Shown here: one piece after another, positions 34,891-44,860 of the stretch
Numbering within the stretch: position 1 is the first letter of the stretch
How the letters are laid out: every line of letters starts with the position of its first letter
Assembly: GCF_009849585.1 (NCBI RefSeq)
Contig: NZ_VCRN01000004.1
Coordinates: 124,001-188,000 of the forward strand
Length of the DNA: 64,000 nt
DNA from: Bacillus sp. ZZV12-4809
GTDB taxonomy: Bacteria > Bacillota > Bacilli > Bacillales > Cytobacillaceae
Direction of reading: 5' to 3'
The notes under the pieces: model-generated
The model's database searches: none
Told to the model about the DNA's origin: nothing
What the model saw: only the letters and a program-made list of their open reading frames with translations
Translations under genes and position numbers: made by a program

Positions 34891-35955
34891 CTATTTAATA
34901 TAAGTCAGTGATTCTAAAATTTCCTTTAAGCTTAACTCGGCACATGCCATTGAGGTATCAGCCACTCCATAGAACATTTTGACAACGTCTCCTTCAACCA
35001 ATGCACCGCATGAAAAGACAACATTACCAAAGAATCCTTCTACTTCATAGTCTGCCTCAGGCTCCAGGATTGGCTGATCAGAGCGGGCAATGACTTTAGT
35101 TGGATCATTTAAGTCCAGCAATACAGCTCCCATGCAATAACGGTGGTCAGCAGTAGCACCATGATAAAGCTCAAGCCACCCTTTTTCTGTTTTAATCGGA
35201 ACAGCTCCACCGCCCATACGGGCACTATCCCACATACCTTCACGCAGTCCCAGCAAATGCTTATGATTTCCCCAGTGTAAGAGATTCGTGGATTCAGCAA
35301 TCCAAATTTCAGGCTCTCCTGCACTTTTTGGCACCGGCCGATGGAGAGCATAATATTTACCATTAATTTTTTCAGGAAAAATTAGCACGTCCTTGTTTTC
35401 CGGCGCGAAGATCATTCCATGATGCTCGATCGTCACAAAGTCCTTTGTCGAAACCATGGATTCTCCCACCCCTGCAGGTGATGCTGCACTGAAATAAATA
35501 TAATACGTATCATCAATTTTCGTAATACGAGGATCCTCAATTCCAAAGGTCTCCAATTCATTTGACGGATAGACAAATGGTTTTTCATCAATCGTAAAGT
35601 TATGGCCATCTTTGCTTCTGGCAATCCTCAAATAGGATAAGGAGGTCAGATAAGCAAATCCGCCCTTTGCTCTGCTTTTTTGAATCGTGCGGGGATCAGA
35701 AAAATTGAATGCAGGATCATGAATATCAAATTCCAAAATTTCAAGCTCATTTGTTTCAGGATTATAGACAGGTGACTTTACAATGTCCGGGTCTTCACTA
35801 ATCGGACGCTCCGCCACACGCAATAGCATAATGATTTCATCATTAAACTGAGTAATTCCGGCATTGAAGGCTCCAATAACTTCAAAGTCACTTCTATGCG
35901 GTTTTACATCCATGGGTGTTACTAATGGGTTTTCTTCGTATCTATAAACATGCAT
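34891..35955 (-). CDS. Glycoside hydrolase family 130 mannoside phosphorylase
   Basis: 354 residues from ATG 35955, preceded by GAGGAG; an upstream in-frame ATG at 35994 lies inside the previous gene and lacks a ribosome site. It is a five-bladed beta-propeller with family motifs FNAGITQFNDEIIMLLRVAER, FSDPRTI, FGIEDPRITKIDDTYYIYFSA and MGGGAVPIKTEKGWLELYHGA. GH130 enzymes split beta-mannosides with phosphate, giving alpha-mannose-1-P. Exact linkage specificity (1,4 with glucose or mannose, or 1,2) is not readable here. Mannose-1-P would feed the mutase encoded at 43075 and then ManA. It overlaps no gene at this start. Confidence 0.9.
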   Translation of the reverse strand: MHVYRYEENPLVTPMDVKPHRSDFEVIGAFNAGITQFNDEIIMLLRVAERPISEDPDIVKSPVYNPETNELEILEFDIHDPAFNFSDPRTIQKSRAKGGFAYLTSLSYLRIARSKDGHNFTIDEKPFVYPSNELETFGIEDPRITKIDDTYYIYFSAASPAGVGESMVSTKDFVTIEHHGMIFAPENKDVLIFPEKINGKYYALHRPVPKSAGEPEIWIAESTNLLHWGNHKHLLGLREGMWDSARMGGGAVPIKTEKGWLELYHGATADHRYCMGAVLLDLNDPTKVIARSDQPILEPEADYEVEGFFGNVVFSCGALVEGDVVKMFYGVADTSMACAELSLKEILESLTYIK

Positions 35956-35977
35956 GGCTGGTTTCTCCTCAATTTCT

Positions 35978-36928
35978 TCAGTTTGTTTGTTCATATTGTA
36001 AGAACGGATCCTTTATCGTAATTTTTTGAGCTTCCGCATCACTGATTCCAGCATACAAATCAGCTGTTCCGTCAGGGTTCCTCACAATTCCTCCACTGAA
36101 CACGACATCAGCTAAATCCGGACGCTTTGAAGCACCAGGAAGGAAATCGCTCCTTGTGGCGATCAGTTCCATATCTGAAATTCCCCCTGTTTGGGGATCA
36201 AGTGCGAATACCATTGGATAATAGTGGCGATCGCCTGCTTCATCAAAGGATGCCACATGTCCAAGGACACCCACCAATCCGTTTGCCAAAAGATGCGGTT
36301 CGTTAGCTCCTCCCCACTCTTCATCGGTAAATTGTCCCTTAAGCAATGGAGCCTCATTAATGACATCAATGGTCAGCTCATTTAGTGACGGGATTCTTGT
36401 CCATCCAATCTTTCCTCTGCCGCCTTTTTCTCCCTGAGGCCTTGTTAGAACGCCAATGCTTCCATCTGCCAGTTCTACAAGCCTGAGGTCCTTCATGCCA
36501 TCCGGTCCATTTGAAAATTCCTGCAGGTCTGAAATCGAGCTGCCCCTATAAAGAACCGTTCTCCAGCCCAGCTGGCCTTCATTTATTGGATGAGGAAAAA
36601 TTTGAACTCCTCCCAAAACAAGCTCTCCAGATATCTTTGTGAAAAAGGGATCCTGTAATTCTAAAACAGGTGCACCTTCTCTCGGAATCCATTCACCATC
36701 TCTATTCACGAAGAAATAAACACTCGAGTGCTCACTGTCACGAGATTCTACCCGTCCAGCAATAACCGGCTCACCCTCATCTTCAAAAGGTGCCGTAATA
36801 TTATAGACATCTCTATCACCAATACCTGTGAAGATGATCTTTTCAGGGCTGACAGGCTTTTCCTTTGAAGAAAATTCCTTCAATAGCTGTTCGCATGTTT
36901 TGACATTGTCTTTGTTTAGGACGGTCAT
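35978..36928 (-). CDS. DUF1861 family protein, predicted beta-propeller
   Basis: 316 residues without a signal peptide. It resembles what I recall as DUF1861 proteins, which have GH130/GH43-like propeller features: FTGIGDRDVYNITAPFEDEGE, FFTKISGELVLGGVQIFPHP, GWRTVLYRG, EEWGGANEPHLLANGLVGVLGH and DVVFSGGIVRNPDGTADLYAGISD. Function is not established to my knowledge. The repeated blade-like motifs and the position directly before GH130 suggest a role in mannoside binding or cleavage. Its ATG overlaps the stop of the GH13 gene by one base (TAATG), so translation is probably coupled. Confidence 0.75.
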   Translation of the reverse strand: MTVLNKDNVKTCEQLLKEFSSKEKPVSPEKIIFTGIGDRDVYNITAPFEDEGEPVIAGRVESRDSEHSSVYFFVNRDGEWIPREGAPVLELQDPFFTKISGELVLGGVQIFPHPINEGQLGWRTVLYRGSSISDLQEFSNGPDGMKDLRLVELADGSIGVLTRPQGEKGGRGKIGWTRIPSLNELTIDVINEAPLLKGQFTDEEWGGANEPHLLANGLVGVLGHVASFDEAGDRHYYPMVFALDPQTGGISDMELIATRSDFLPGASKRPDLADVVFSGGIVRNPDGTADLYAGISDAEAQKITIKDPFLQYEQTN

Positions 36929-38523
36929 TAGATTGAATCCTCCTTTAAAATAATGGCCTCATTTGGCAATACGTCTAAAGTCGCACCGTTAACAATGGCT
37001 TCCCGCTTATTCGAAAGCAGTAAGCTAACATTTTTTTCTCCTATATACAAAGGCTGCACGTCCTCCGAAAAGTTCAGAGCAACCATTGTTCTTTCAATCT
37101 GATTCCTTCTCATGAAGGAAATCATCCCATCCTTATATTTCAGAAATTCATATTCGCCGGTTTGCAATGAAGATTGCCTCTTGCGCAGCTTAAGTAAACA
37201 CTTATAAAAAGAAAGCATGGACTGCGGATCCTTTTGCTGATTTTGAACATTTATTCCCAGGCTTTCAGCCGGAACCGCTATCCATGGACGGACCTCAGAA
37301 AACCCGGCATAGTTTTCAGCGCTCCATTGCATCGGGGTCCGGGACTTGTCTCTGGATCTTTCATTCGCCAAGGCCAATGCTTCTTCTTTTGACTTGGCTT
37401 TAATGGCTTCCCCATAAGCCAGCCTGCCTTGGACATCCATCATCTCGGAGACATCATCTGCAATCCAATCCAGCATGCCAATTTCATCACCTTGATAAAT
37501 GAAAGGTACTCCTTTTGCAGTAAGCATCAGAGCGGCAATTACCTTCGCCCGGTCTTCACTTCCGCCAAAACGGGAAATATGGCGTGACATATCATGACTC
37601 GAAAAAAACAGCGTAGGCATTTGATCAGAATCATATGCCTGTTCCGTTTCGGCTAATCTGCGAAATAGCTGCTCCGAATTGAATTCGCTTATGCTCCCTA
37701 TATTAAAATTAAAGGATACATCCAGCTTCCCGGTTCCAGAGTAGCGCTTTAATATGTCAATATCTTCTGACCCGACTTCTCCGACCAGGAACTTGCCGGG
37801 ATATTGATGAACCTCCTCGGCTATCTCTTCTATAACGGTTAAGATGCCTTCCTGGTCTTTGTCATATAGGTGAATTTGTTCCTTCTTTTCAGGATCAAAA
37901 GGATTATCCCGGAAGGTATCGTTTACCTTTAGAAAATTGATTACATCCAGACGGAAACCATCTACTCCCTTATCAAGCCAAAATCTCATTACATCAAACA
38001 TTGCCTTTTTCACTTCAGGATTGGACCAGTTTAAATCCACCTGTTCCTTTGCAAAGGCATGATAATAATATTGGCCGGTATTCTCATCATATTCCCAGGC
38101 AGAACCGCTGAAGAAAGATTCCCAGTTGTTCGGTTCATCCTTCCAGATATACCAATCACGTTTCGGATGATTCCTCGATGATTTAGACTCTTGAAACCAT
38201 TGGTGCATGGATGATGTATGGTTTAACACAAGATCGATAATGACTTTGATATTCCGCTTATGTGCTTCAGAAATAAAATATTCAAAGTCTTCCATCGTCC
38301 CATATTCCGGATCAATTCCATAGTAATCAGAAATATCATATCCATTATCTACTTTTGGGGAAGGATAGAAAGGAGTAAGCCATAGGCCGTCTACCCCTAA
38401 TTCCTTCAAATAATCAAGCTTTGATGTTATTCCCGTAAAGTCCCCTACACCATCCCCATTGGCATCTTTAAAGCTTGGCATATATATTTCATAGAAAGCT
38501 GATTGCTTCCACCATTTAACCAT
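36928..38523 (-). CDS. GH13 alpha-glucosidase, oligo-1,6-glucosidase type
   Basis: 531 residues, cytoplasmic. It is a GH13 subfamily 31-like barrel with nucleophile Asp193 (GFRLDVINF), acid/base Glu249 (LVGEVGSED) and Asp311 (SSHDMSR); the QPDLNW-like stretch is QVDLNW. The residue after the nucleophile is Val (Asp-Val-Ile-Asn), which in this family marks preference for alpha-1,6 linkages, against Ala or Thr in maltases (family knowledge). An alpha-glucosidase inside a beta-mannoside operon is notable and suggests a substrate holding both glucose and mannose, or a second imported sugar. GGGAGTAAC precedes the ATG. Confidence 0.92.
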   Translation of the reverse strand: MVKWWKQSAFYEIYMPSFKDANGDGVGDFTGITSKLDYLKELGVDGLWLTPFYPSPKVDNGYDISDYYGIDPEYGTMEDFEYFISEAHKRNIKVIIDLVLNHTSSMHQWFQESKSSRNHPKRDWYIWKDEPNNWESFFSGSAWEYDENTGQYYYHAFAKEQVDLNWSNPEVKKAMFDVMRFWLDKGVDGFRLDVINFLKVNDTFRDNPFDPEKKEQIHLYDKDQEGILTVIEEIAEEVHQYPGKFLVGEVGSEDIDILKRYSGTGKLDVSFNFNIGSISEFNSEQLFRRLAETEQAYDSDQMPTLFFSSHDMSRHISRFGGSEDRAKVIAALMLTAKGVPFIYQGDEIGMLDWIADDVSEMMDVQGRLAYGEAIKAKSKEEALALANERSRDKSRTPMQWSAENYAGFSEVRPWIAVPAESLGINVQNQQKDPQSMLSFYKCLLKLRKRQSSLQTGEYEFLKYKDGMISFMRRNQIERTMVALNFSEDVQPLYIGEKNVSLLLSNKREAIVNGATLDVLPNEAIILKEDSI

Positions 38524-38545
38524 TATTTGTTACTCCCATCCCAGC

Positions 38546-39376
38546 TTACTTAAGTGTAAATTGCATACCTTCCTGGAACTTTTTAGCGAATAGCAAGAAG
38601 ATGATAATAATCGGCAATGTCAATAACACAGACGCCGCATACATCGGCCCTGGGTAACCGCCGTACGGACCGAACATTTGCGACAATAGAACGTTAAGTG
38701 TCAGCATATTGTCACTGTTTACCACAATCATATCCCATAGCAATTCTGTCCATCTTTCCATAAACAGGAACAGGAAGATAACAGTCGTAATGGATTTGGA
38801 CATCGGGAGTACAATCTTGAACATAATTTGCCAGTCACTTGCACCATCCAGCTTAGCAGCTTCTATAAACGTATCCGGAATGGCCCTAAAGAAATTGGTG
38901 TACATGAAAACAGCCCACAAACTCATTGCTTTCGGCAAAATCATTCCCCAATAGGAGTCATACATCCCCACTTTTTGGATAACTAAAAAGGTAGGAATCA
39001 GCAAAATGATAGCCGGAAAAAACATTTGAAAGAGAATAAAGTTATTAACCGTTTCTCTCCCTTTAAAGGGAATCTTCGCTAATGCGTACGAAACCATCAC
39101 AGCAGACACCATCATGAGCAGTGTTGAGCCGGCTGACACTATAAAGCTGTTAAAAAATGCATTAATCCACGGCCTTGGAATAACAGCCTCTCCTCCACCC
39201 AGCAGCCACTCATATGATTTCAGCGTAAACTCAGTCGGGAAAAACTTTTTATCGACCAAGTCCCATTCTGCAAAGGAATTCAGCACCATATAGATATAGG
39301 GATAAATCATAATAAGCAATAAAGTTACGGCGAACAGGTAACGGAAAAACAATCCTTTTTTCTTAGTTCCACCCAT
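38546..39376 (-). CDS. Carbohydrate ABC transporter permease, MalG-like (mannoside operon)
   Basis: 276 residues from ATG 39376, which follows GGGGGAAACGAA; the frame extends upstream into the preceding gene without a ribosome site. There are six membrane segments with EAA motif FIEAAKLDGASDWQIMFKIVLPMSKS. Its start overlaps the end of the MalF-like gene by 14 bases. With that permease and the lipoprotein it forms a CUT1 importer. No ATPase gene is present, so a shared MsmX-like ATPase is expected. Confidence 0.9.
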   Translation of the reverse strand: MGGTKKKGLFFRYLFAVTLLLIMIYPYIYMVLNSFAEWDLVDKKFFPTEFTLKSYEWLLGGGEAVIPRPWINAFFNSFIVSAGSTLLMMVSAVMVSYALAKIPFKGRETVNNFILFQMFFPAIILLIPTFLVIQKVGMYDSYWGMILPKAMSLWAVFMYTNFFRAIPDTFIEAAKLDGASDWQIMFKIVLPMSKSITTVIFLFLFMERWTELLWDMIVVNSDNMLTLNVLLSQMFGPYGGYPGPMYAASVLLTLPIIIIFLLFAKKFQEGMQFTLK

Positions 39377-40241
39377 TTCGTTTCCCCCACAATTCCAAGA
39401 GTTTTCGAATGATATAAATGGCAGCAAAGGTCACAACCGAAGCGATGATCGCTATAGCGGAAGCATACCCGGCTTGAAGGTTTGTAAATGCCTTAGAGAA
39501 GATCTCCATTTGCCAAGTGTTAGTGGCAAAGTCTGGCCCTCCGCCCGTTAACTGATACACTTCTGTAAAAATGCCAAAAGTCACACCGATCGATAAAATG
39601 AATACAGTAAATAAGGCTGGATAGAGAAGCGGGAACGTAATTTTCCAAAAACGCTGCCACGGGGTTACCCCATCGATCATAGCCGCTTCATAAACATCCT
39701 TACTAATGCTCTCAAATCCAGAAGTGAGGATTAGCGCATAATATCCAGTGAATTTCCAAGCTATAATAAGTGCCACAACAAAAAGGGCTGCTATCGGTGA
39801 TCCAAGCCAGTCAATATCCAGTCCAAATTGGTTTCGCAAAAATTCATTAAGGGGACTGTTATAAGATAGGATCCCTTTAACAATCAAAGACGAAACAACA
39901 CCTGATGCCAAATAAGGCAGGAAAAAACCGATTAAGAACAGACCTCTGAATTTAGGCAGTCCCTGCACAACCAGAGCGACAACAATCGAGAAAGCAATAA
40001 CTAAGGGGACAAATACAGCCATGAATTTAAACGTAACAAAAAACGCACTTTGCACACCCTGGCTTTTAAATGCCGCCACATAGTTTTCCACACCCACGAA
40101 ACTATACGTCGGCGAGATTAAATTCCAATCGGTTACAGATAAATATAATGACCAGATCAATGGTATTAAAAAGAATACAATCGCGTATAAAAGATAAGGA
40201 CTGGCAAAAAGCCAGCCCAACCATCCTTGTTTCCTGCTCAT
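39363..40241 (-). CDS. Carbohydrate ABC transporter permease, MalF-like (mannoside operon)
   Basis: 292 residues with six membrane segments starting at WLGWLFASPYLLYAIVFFLIPL. The EAA loop is DVYEAAMIDGVTPWQRFWKITFPLLYP. The ATG overlaps the stop of the binding protein gene by one base (TAATG). It is the partner of the downstream MalG-like permease. Confidence 0.9.
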   Translation of the reverse strand: MSRKQGWLGWLFASPYLLYAIVFFLIPLIWSLYLSVTDWNLISPTYSFVGVENYVAAFKSQGVQSAFFVTFKFMAVFVPLVIAFSIVVALVVQGLPKFRGLFLIGFFLPYLASGVVSSLIVKGILSYNSPLNEFLRNQFGLDIDWLGSPIAALFVVALIIAWKFTGYYALILTSGFESISKDVYEAAMIDGVTPWQRFWKITFPLLYPALFTVFILSIGVTFGIFTEVYQLTGGGPDFATNTWQMEIFSKAFTNLQAGYASAIAIIASVVTFAAIYIIRKLLELWGKRNGWN

Positions 40242-41560
40242 TATTTTAGAGCCCCCTCAATGGCCTCTTGCATTTCCTTCCATCCTTCTTTTGCATCTTT
40301 TTCACCTTTTACAACTGGATTGAAGGCATGCTGTCCAATAAATGTCTGAATATCATTGTATTTAGAGTTATCCATTGGCGGGATTGCATTCGGAACTGCA
40401 GCGGCATACGGCTGTAATGCTGGGTTGTTTTCAAAGAACGCTTTGAATGTCTCATTTGTTGTCAGATCATCTCGTGCAGGCGGCAATTTCGTCTTTTCAA
40501 GCCATTTCAAATCATTTTCAGGATTGGAATAAACCCAATTAATGAACTTCATCGCCGCTTTCTGCTGTTCTTCTGTTGCAGACGCATATACGACCAAGCC
40601 TTTAGTATCAGCAAAAGTTTTTACATCTTCTGTATCCATATCATCCGGAACTGGCGGAGTTGAAAGTGTATAGGTTTCGTTCCATTTCATTTCCGGGAAT
40701 TTATCAGCCCAATATGAAATCGTCCATGGCCCAATGTCTGTGAAAATACCTAATCCGCTTTCGAATGGATCTTTAGCTTGTCTAACCATTAAGGCATCTT
40801 CTTCCCGCAGGTCATTCACGAAGTTAAGTACTTCAACGCCAGCTTTCTCATCAGCAGTAAAATCAGAGCCTTCTACAAATTTATTTCCATCAGATGCAGC
40901 GTTATAAAGCATAAAGAAGTCAAACCATCTTTTCCAGGCTGTCGGGTCAGCCAAATCCGGTTTTGCCCATACATATTTATCCGGGTACTTTTCCTTTAGT
41001 TTCTTTGCGACATCAAGCATTTCACTATACGTTTTTGGCGGCTCGTTAAAGCCTAATTCTTTTAGAACATCTAATCTCCATCCAAATAACATAGCGTTTG
41101 AGTAAATAGGCAATACATATTGATGGCCGTCCGCGAACTCCCATCCCTTCATGGTTTCTTCCATATTTCGGTTCTTCTTCACTTCATCCCAGCCATCCAG
41201 CTCATCAAGCGGCAGCAGTGCTTTACTTTCTGCCAGCTGAGCTGCAAAACCTCGATTAATATTTTCTGAAATCACAGGTGCATTTCCGCCGGCAATCGCT
41301 GATTGGATGCTGGCTTCAGATGTTGGGCTTTCTTTCATCGGACTAACATTCACTTTGATATCCGGGTTCTCTTTTGTGAACTCTTCGGCTACTTCTTTCC
41401 AATACACCTGCTGTGTAGGGTTTGGTGCTGCCCAAAATTCAATTGTTGTTACTCCATCTTTTGAAGCACCGCTCCCTTTCTCCTGATTACTGCATGCAGC
41501 AAGTCCAGAAACAGCAAGCGAAGCTGCAAGGATCATCGACGCCATTTTTTTCATCTTCAT
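40241..41560 (-). CDS. Sugar ABC transporter substrate-binding lipoprotein (mannoside operon)
   Basis: 439 residues, lipobox LAAC with Cys23. It is a type 1 solute-binding fold (TTIEFWAAPNPTQQVYWKEVAEEF, DIGPWTISYWADKFPEM). It is the first gene of a nine-gene operon, preceded by GGGGGAATATCGG and by LacI-type operators. The expected ligand is a mannose-containing oligosaccharide, deduced from the GH130, GH2 and GH13 genes that follow. Confidence 0.9.
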   Translation of the reverse strand: MKMKKMASMILAASLAVSGLAACSNQEKGSGASKDGVTTIEFWAAPNPTQQVYWKEVAEEFTKENPDIKVNVSPMKESPTSEASIQSAIAGGNAPVISENINRGFAAQLAESKALLPLDELDGWDEVKKNRNMEETMKGWEFADGHQYVLPIYSNAMLFGWRLDVLKELGFNEPPKTYSEMLDVAKKLKEKYPDKYVWAKPDLADPTAWKRWFDFFMLYNAASDGNKFVEGSDFTADEKAGVEVLNFVNDLREEDALMVRQAKDPFESGLGIFTDIGPWTISYWADKFPEMKWNETYTLSTPPVPDDMDTEDVKTFADTKGLVVYASATEEQQKAAMKFINWVYSNPENDLKWLEKTKLPPARDDLTTNETFKAFFENNPALQPYAAAVPNAIPPMDNSKYNDIQTFIGQHAFNPVVKGEKDAKEGWKEMQEAIEGALK

Positions 41561-41775
41561 CCGATATTCCCCCAGTTAATTTTTATCTTTTAAATAGTAA
41601 TTCCCTAAAATAAGTAAAATCGCCATCCTGCCATTTACACTATTTTTCTCATGACTCCGCCTGATTGTTAGCGCTATCATAACCTTTCAAAAAAAAGTAT
41701 AATAATGAAGACGATTTCCAGCTCACTTTCAAAACTTACCATTACAAATACCGATTGGTAATTATTAAATAATTA

Positions 41776-41793
41776 TTTTGTAACCTTACAAAA
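41776..41793 (-). promoter_or_regulatory. LacI-type operator O1 for the mannoside operon
   Basis: TTTTGTAACCTTACAAAA, palindromic except for the centre. It lies in the 408-base divergent region between the binding-protein gene and lacI. The region also holds an inverted repeat (TTACCA / TGGTAA, 41739-41762) and is otherwise AT-rich promoter DNA. Confidence 0.75.
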
Positions 41794-41903
41794 CCAATTA
41801 TTGCACCTTATTTTTCAAAAGTCAAACAGAATTTTCAGTATTAATTAAAATCACTACTAACTGGGTCAATATCAACTCTCAAAAATATATTGCCAAAATA
41901 ATT

Positions 41904-41917
41904 TTGTAACGTTACAA
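41904..41917 (+). promoter_or_regulatory. LacI-type operator O2, perfect palindrome
   Basis: TTGTAACGTTACAA, centred 126 bp from O1 and 52 bases before the lacI start. The two sites could allow looping repression of both divergent transcripts. The core differs from the AAACGTTT operators of the first LacI regulon, so the two regulators should not cross-bind. Confidence 0.78.
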
Positions 41918-41968
41918 TATAATTACAAGAGTAATTACATATAGCGATTAACTAAAGGAGGTGTTCGG

Positions 41969-42994
41969 ATGAAGAAAAAAGTAACCATGCAAGATATCGC
42001 GGATCGGCTCAATATCTCAAAGAATTCTGTATCACAGGCACTAACAGGAAAACCTGGTGTAAGTGAGGAAACAAGGCAGCAGGTCAAAAGAATGGCAGAT
42101 GAATTGGGGTATTCCTACTCATTAAATCGAAACACGAAGCAAACTGGGAAAAACGGGATGAATATCGCCTTGATTGCATCAGATTATGCTTTTTCTTTAA
42201 AAAGCTTCTTTGGTGAAATCTATTTAAGTATTGAGAAGGAAGTTAAAGCACGTAATATGAATTTATTTATTGAGTCTATTAATCAAGATTCAAAAGAAAA
42301 GCTGACGCTTCCTGCAGTATTATCCAATCATGAAATTGATGGAATCTTAATATTGTCTCATATCAGTACGGAGTATATTTCAAAAATACTTGATACCGGG
42401 ATCCCTACTGTTTTAATAGATCATCATTCACCTTATCTGCATGCAGATTCTATCTTGACCAATAATCGCTTCGGCGCTTTCAAGGCTGTTGAACATCTTA
42501 TCCAATTAGGCCATACAGAGATTGCATTTGTAGGTGATATACATGTTTCTCCCAGCTATCAGGAAAGATTAGAAGGCTATTTACTTGCGCTAAATAAGTA
42601 TAAGCTTCAGCCTAATCCCGACTTTATATTTAAGGATGCAAAGGAATCCCAGGAAGCAAACAACAACCTTTTTAATGATCTTTCGAAAGTCCCAACTGCC
42701 TGGTTCTGTGTAAACGATGGGCATGGGTTCCTTATATCTTCAGGATTACAGCAAAGGGGCTTCCAAGTTCCAGCAGATGTATCCGTGTGCAGCTTCGACA
42801 ATGGACAGCTATCCCAAATAGCCACTCCCAAGATTACAACCGTCGATATCGATTTAAATTACTATGGCAAAAAAGCAGTCGAACAGCTGTGCTGGAGAAT
42901 AGAAAATATGGCAGAACCGATGCACGAGATCTTACTGCCGACCGATTTGATTATCAGGGAATCGACTGCACCCAAGAAAGTGGAAAACCAATAA
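41969..42994 (+). CDS. LacI family regulator of the mannoside operon
   Basis: 341 residues: HTH TMQDIADRLNISKNSVSQALTGKPGVSEET (Ser-Val-Ser-Gln recognition helix) followed by a sugar-sensing domain ending LLPTDLIIRESTAPKK. A perfect AAAGGAGGTG ribosome site precedes the ATG. Its gene is divergent from the ABC/glycosidase operon with TGTAACGTTACA operators between them. Its recognition helix (KNSVSQA) differs from the other LacI protein here (VTTVSRA), matching the different operator core. The inducer is unknown, likely a mannoside or its breakdown product. Confidence 0.92.
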   Translation: MKKKVTMQDIADRLNISKNSVSQALTGKPGVSEETRQQVKRMADELGYSYSLNRNTKQTGKNGMNIALIASDYAFSLKSFFGEIYLSIEKEVKARNMNLFIESINQDSKEKLTLPAVLSNHEIDGILILSHISTEYISKILDTGIPTVLIDHHSPYLHADSILTNNRFGAFKAVEHLIQLGHTEIAFVGDIHVSPSYQERLEGYLLALNKYKLQPNPDFIFKDAKESQEANNNLFNDLSKVPTAWFCVNDGHGFLISSGLQQRGFQVPADVSVCSFDNGQLSQIATPKITTVDIDLNYYGKKAVEQLCWRIENMAEPMHEILLPTDLIIRESTAPKKVENQ

Positions 42995-42998
42995 TTTG

Positions 42999-43025
42999 AA
43001 CCTGTTTCTGTAAACAGGTTTTTTC
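42999..43025 (+). terminator. Terminator after lacI
   Basis: AACCTGTTT / AAACAGGTT stem with a 4-base loop, then TTTT. It separates lacI from the mutase gene, which has only 50 bases of leader left, so read-through is likely to contribute to mutase expression. Confidence 0.8.
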
Positions 43026-43074
43026 CCCTGGAATTTTCCAGCAGGAAATTTTAAAGAAGACGAGGAGGAACAGG

Positions 43075-44799
43075 ATGGATTGGAAAGCATCTGCAGATAA
43101 ATGGGCTTCACATTCGAATTTAGACAGCAAGTTGGCTGGAGAATTAGCACAAATTCCAAGTTCCGAACTTGAGGAACTTTTTTATAAGCATTTAGAGTTT
43201 GGGACAGGGGGAATGCGCGGCGAAATCGGTCCTGGCACAAACCGGATGAACATCTATACGATTCGCCGTGCCGCAGAGGGCCTTGCCCGATACATATCCG
43301 GGGCAGGCGAAGAAGCAAAAAACCGCGGAGTGGCAATTGCTTATGATTCCCGCCATAAATCACCGGAGTTTGCCCTGGAAACCGCTAAAACATTGGGGAA
43401 ACACGGTATTAAAACATACCTTTTTAGTGAACTGCGGCCAACACCCATCCTTTCGTTTGCTGTAAGGTATTTAAACTGTTTTGCAGGTGTAGTTGTTACA
43501 GCCAGCCATAATCCGCCTGAATATAACGGATTTAAGGTCTATGGGGAGGACGGGGGACAAATTCCTCCACAGGCTGCCAATACCATTATTGAGTATGTTA
43601 ATACAGTTGAAGATGAGCTGAAAATTGAGGTTCCGTCATCAGAAGAACTATTGCGAAATAATCTTTTAACTTATATTGGAGAAGAAATTGACCAGGAATA
43701 CCTTTCAAACTTAAAAAGCTTACAACTAAACCCGGATGGTGTCGCCAAGGACTTAAAAATTGTTTTTACTCCTTTGCATGGCACGGCAAACAAGCCGGTT
43801 CGCGAAGGATTAGCTGCGTTCGGATTCCAAAATGTGATCGTTGTAAAAGAACAAGAGCTTCCGGACCCCAACTTTTCAACCGTTAAATCTCCAAACCCCG
43901 AAGAGCATGCAGCTTTCAAGCTTGCTATCCAATATGGGAAATCAATCGATGCTGACCTCTTAATGGCCACCGATCCCGATGCAGACCGTTTAGGCGTTGC
44001 GGTTAAAAATAAAAAGGGAGAATACATTGTTTTATCAGGCAACCAAATGGGAGCCCTTATGCTTGAGTACTTGCTTTCCCAGAAGAAAGATAAAGGGACT
44101 CTTCCTGCAAACAGTGCTGTGATTAAAACCATTGTCACCTCTGATATCGGACGGACCATAGCAGAGCATCACGGCATACAAACAATGGATACACTGACCG
44201 GCTTCAAATTCATCGGTGAGAAGATTCATGAATTTGAGCAAACAGGACAGCACTCCTTTATTTTTGGATACGAAGAAAGTTACGGGTATTTAATCGGCGA
44301 CTTTGTCCGAGATAAAGATGCTGTTCAATCTGCTGTTTTTGCTGCTGAAGCAGCAGCTTATTATAAATCAAAGGGCATGACCTTATACGAAGGCCTTCTG
44401 GAGATTTTTGAGAAATACGGATACTACCAGGAAGCTTTGGAGTCTATAACTCTAAAAGGAAAAGACGGTGCTCAGCAGATTGCACATTTAATGGAAGCCT
44501 TTAGAAAACAGCCTCCGCAGGAAATTAACGCTGCAGCAGTTGCCAGAATTGAAGACTATTTTTTAAGCTCCTATTTCAATTTGGACTTAGGGGAAAAAGG
44601 CGTTATCGAATTGCCTAAATCAAATGTATTAAAATATCATTTGGCAGATGGCTCATGGTTCTGCTTGCGTCCTTCAGGAACAGAACCAAAAGCGAAGTTT
44701 TATTTTGGCGTGAAAGCTGAAACATTGGAGGAAAGCCAGCTTAAGCTTCAAATGCTGCAGCAGGCAGTAATGAAGAAAGTATATGAAGTTTTAGAATAA
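43075..44799 (+). CDS. Phosphoglucomutase/phosphomannomutase (PgcA type)
   Basis: 574 residues, alpha-D-phosphohexomutase with four domains. The phosphoserine is Ser144 in [14 protein letters not shown], the Mg loop Asp300-Asp302-Asp304 in DPDADRLG, the sugar-binding loop [12 protein letters not shown] and the phosphate-binding loop [14 protein letters not shown]. It interconverts hexose-1-P and hexose-6-P. Bacillus PgcA mainly uses glucose, but the location beside a GH130 phosphorylase operon points to mannose-1-P as a substrate here (inference). GACGAGGAGG precedes the ATG and a strong terminator follows. Confidence 0.92.
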   Translation: MDWKASADKWASHSNLDSKLAGELAQIPSSELEELFYKHLEFGTGGMRGEIGPGTNRMNIYTIRRAAEGLARYISGAGEEAKNRGVAIAYDSRHKSPEFALETAKTLGKHGIKTYLFSELRPTPILSFAVRYLNCFAGVVVTASHNPPEYNGFKVYGEDGGQIPPQAANTIIEYVNTVEDELKIEVPSSEELLRNNLLTYIGEEIDQEYLSNLKSLQLNPDGVAKDLKIVFTPLHGTANKPVREGLAAFGFQNVIVVKEQELPDPNFSTVKSPNPEEHAAFKLAIQYGKSIDADLLMATDPDADRLGVAVKNKKGEYIVLSGNQMGALMLEYLLSQKKDKGTLPANSAVIKTIVTSDIGRTIAEHHGIQTMDTLTGFKFIGEKIHEFEQTGQHSFIFGYEESYGYLIGDFVRDKDAVQSAVFAAEAAAYYKSKGMTLYEGLLEIFEKYGYYQEALESITLKGKDGAQQIAHLMEAFRKQPPQEINAAAVARIEDYFLSSYFNLDLGEKGVIELPKSNVLKYHLADGSWFCLRPSGTEPKAKFYFGVKAETLEESQLKLQMLQQAVMKKVYEVLE

Positions 44800-44826
44800 A
44801 GGTATAATGCTTGGCTGAACTACTAG

Positions 44827-44860
44827 TAAAACAGCTGCAAACCAAGGTTTGCAGCTGTTT
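44827..44860 (+). terminator. Strong terminator after the phosphohexomutase gene
   Basis: A 16-bp perfect inverted repeat (AAAACAGCTGCAAACC and its complement) separated by AA, ending in TTTT. Confidence 0.88.
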
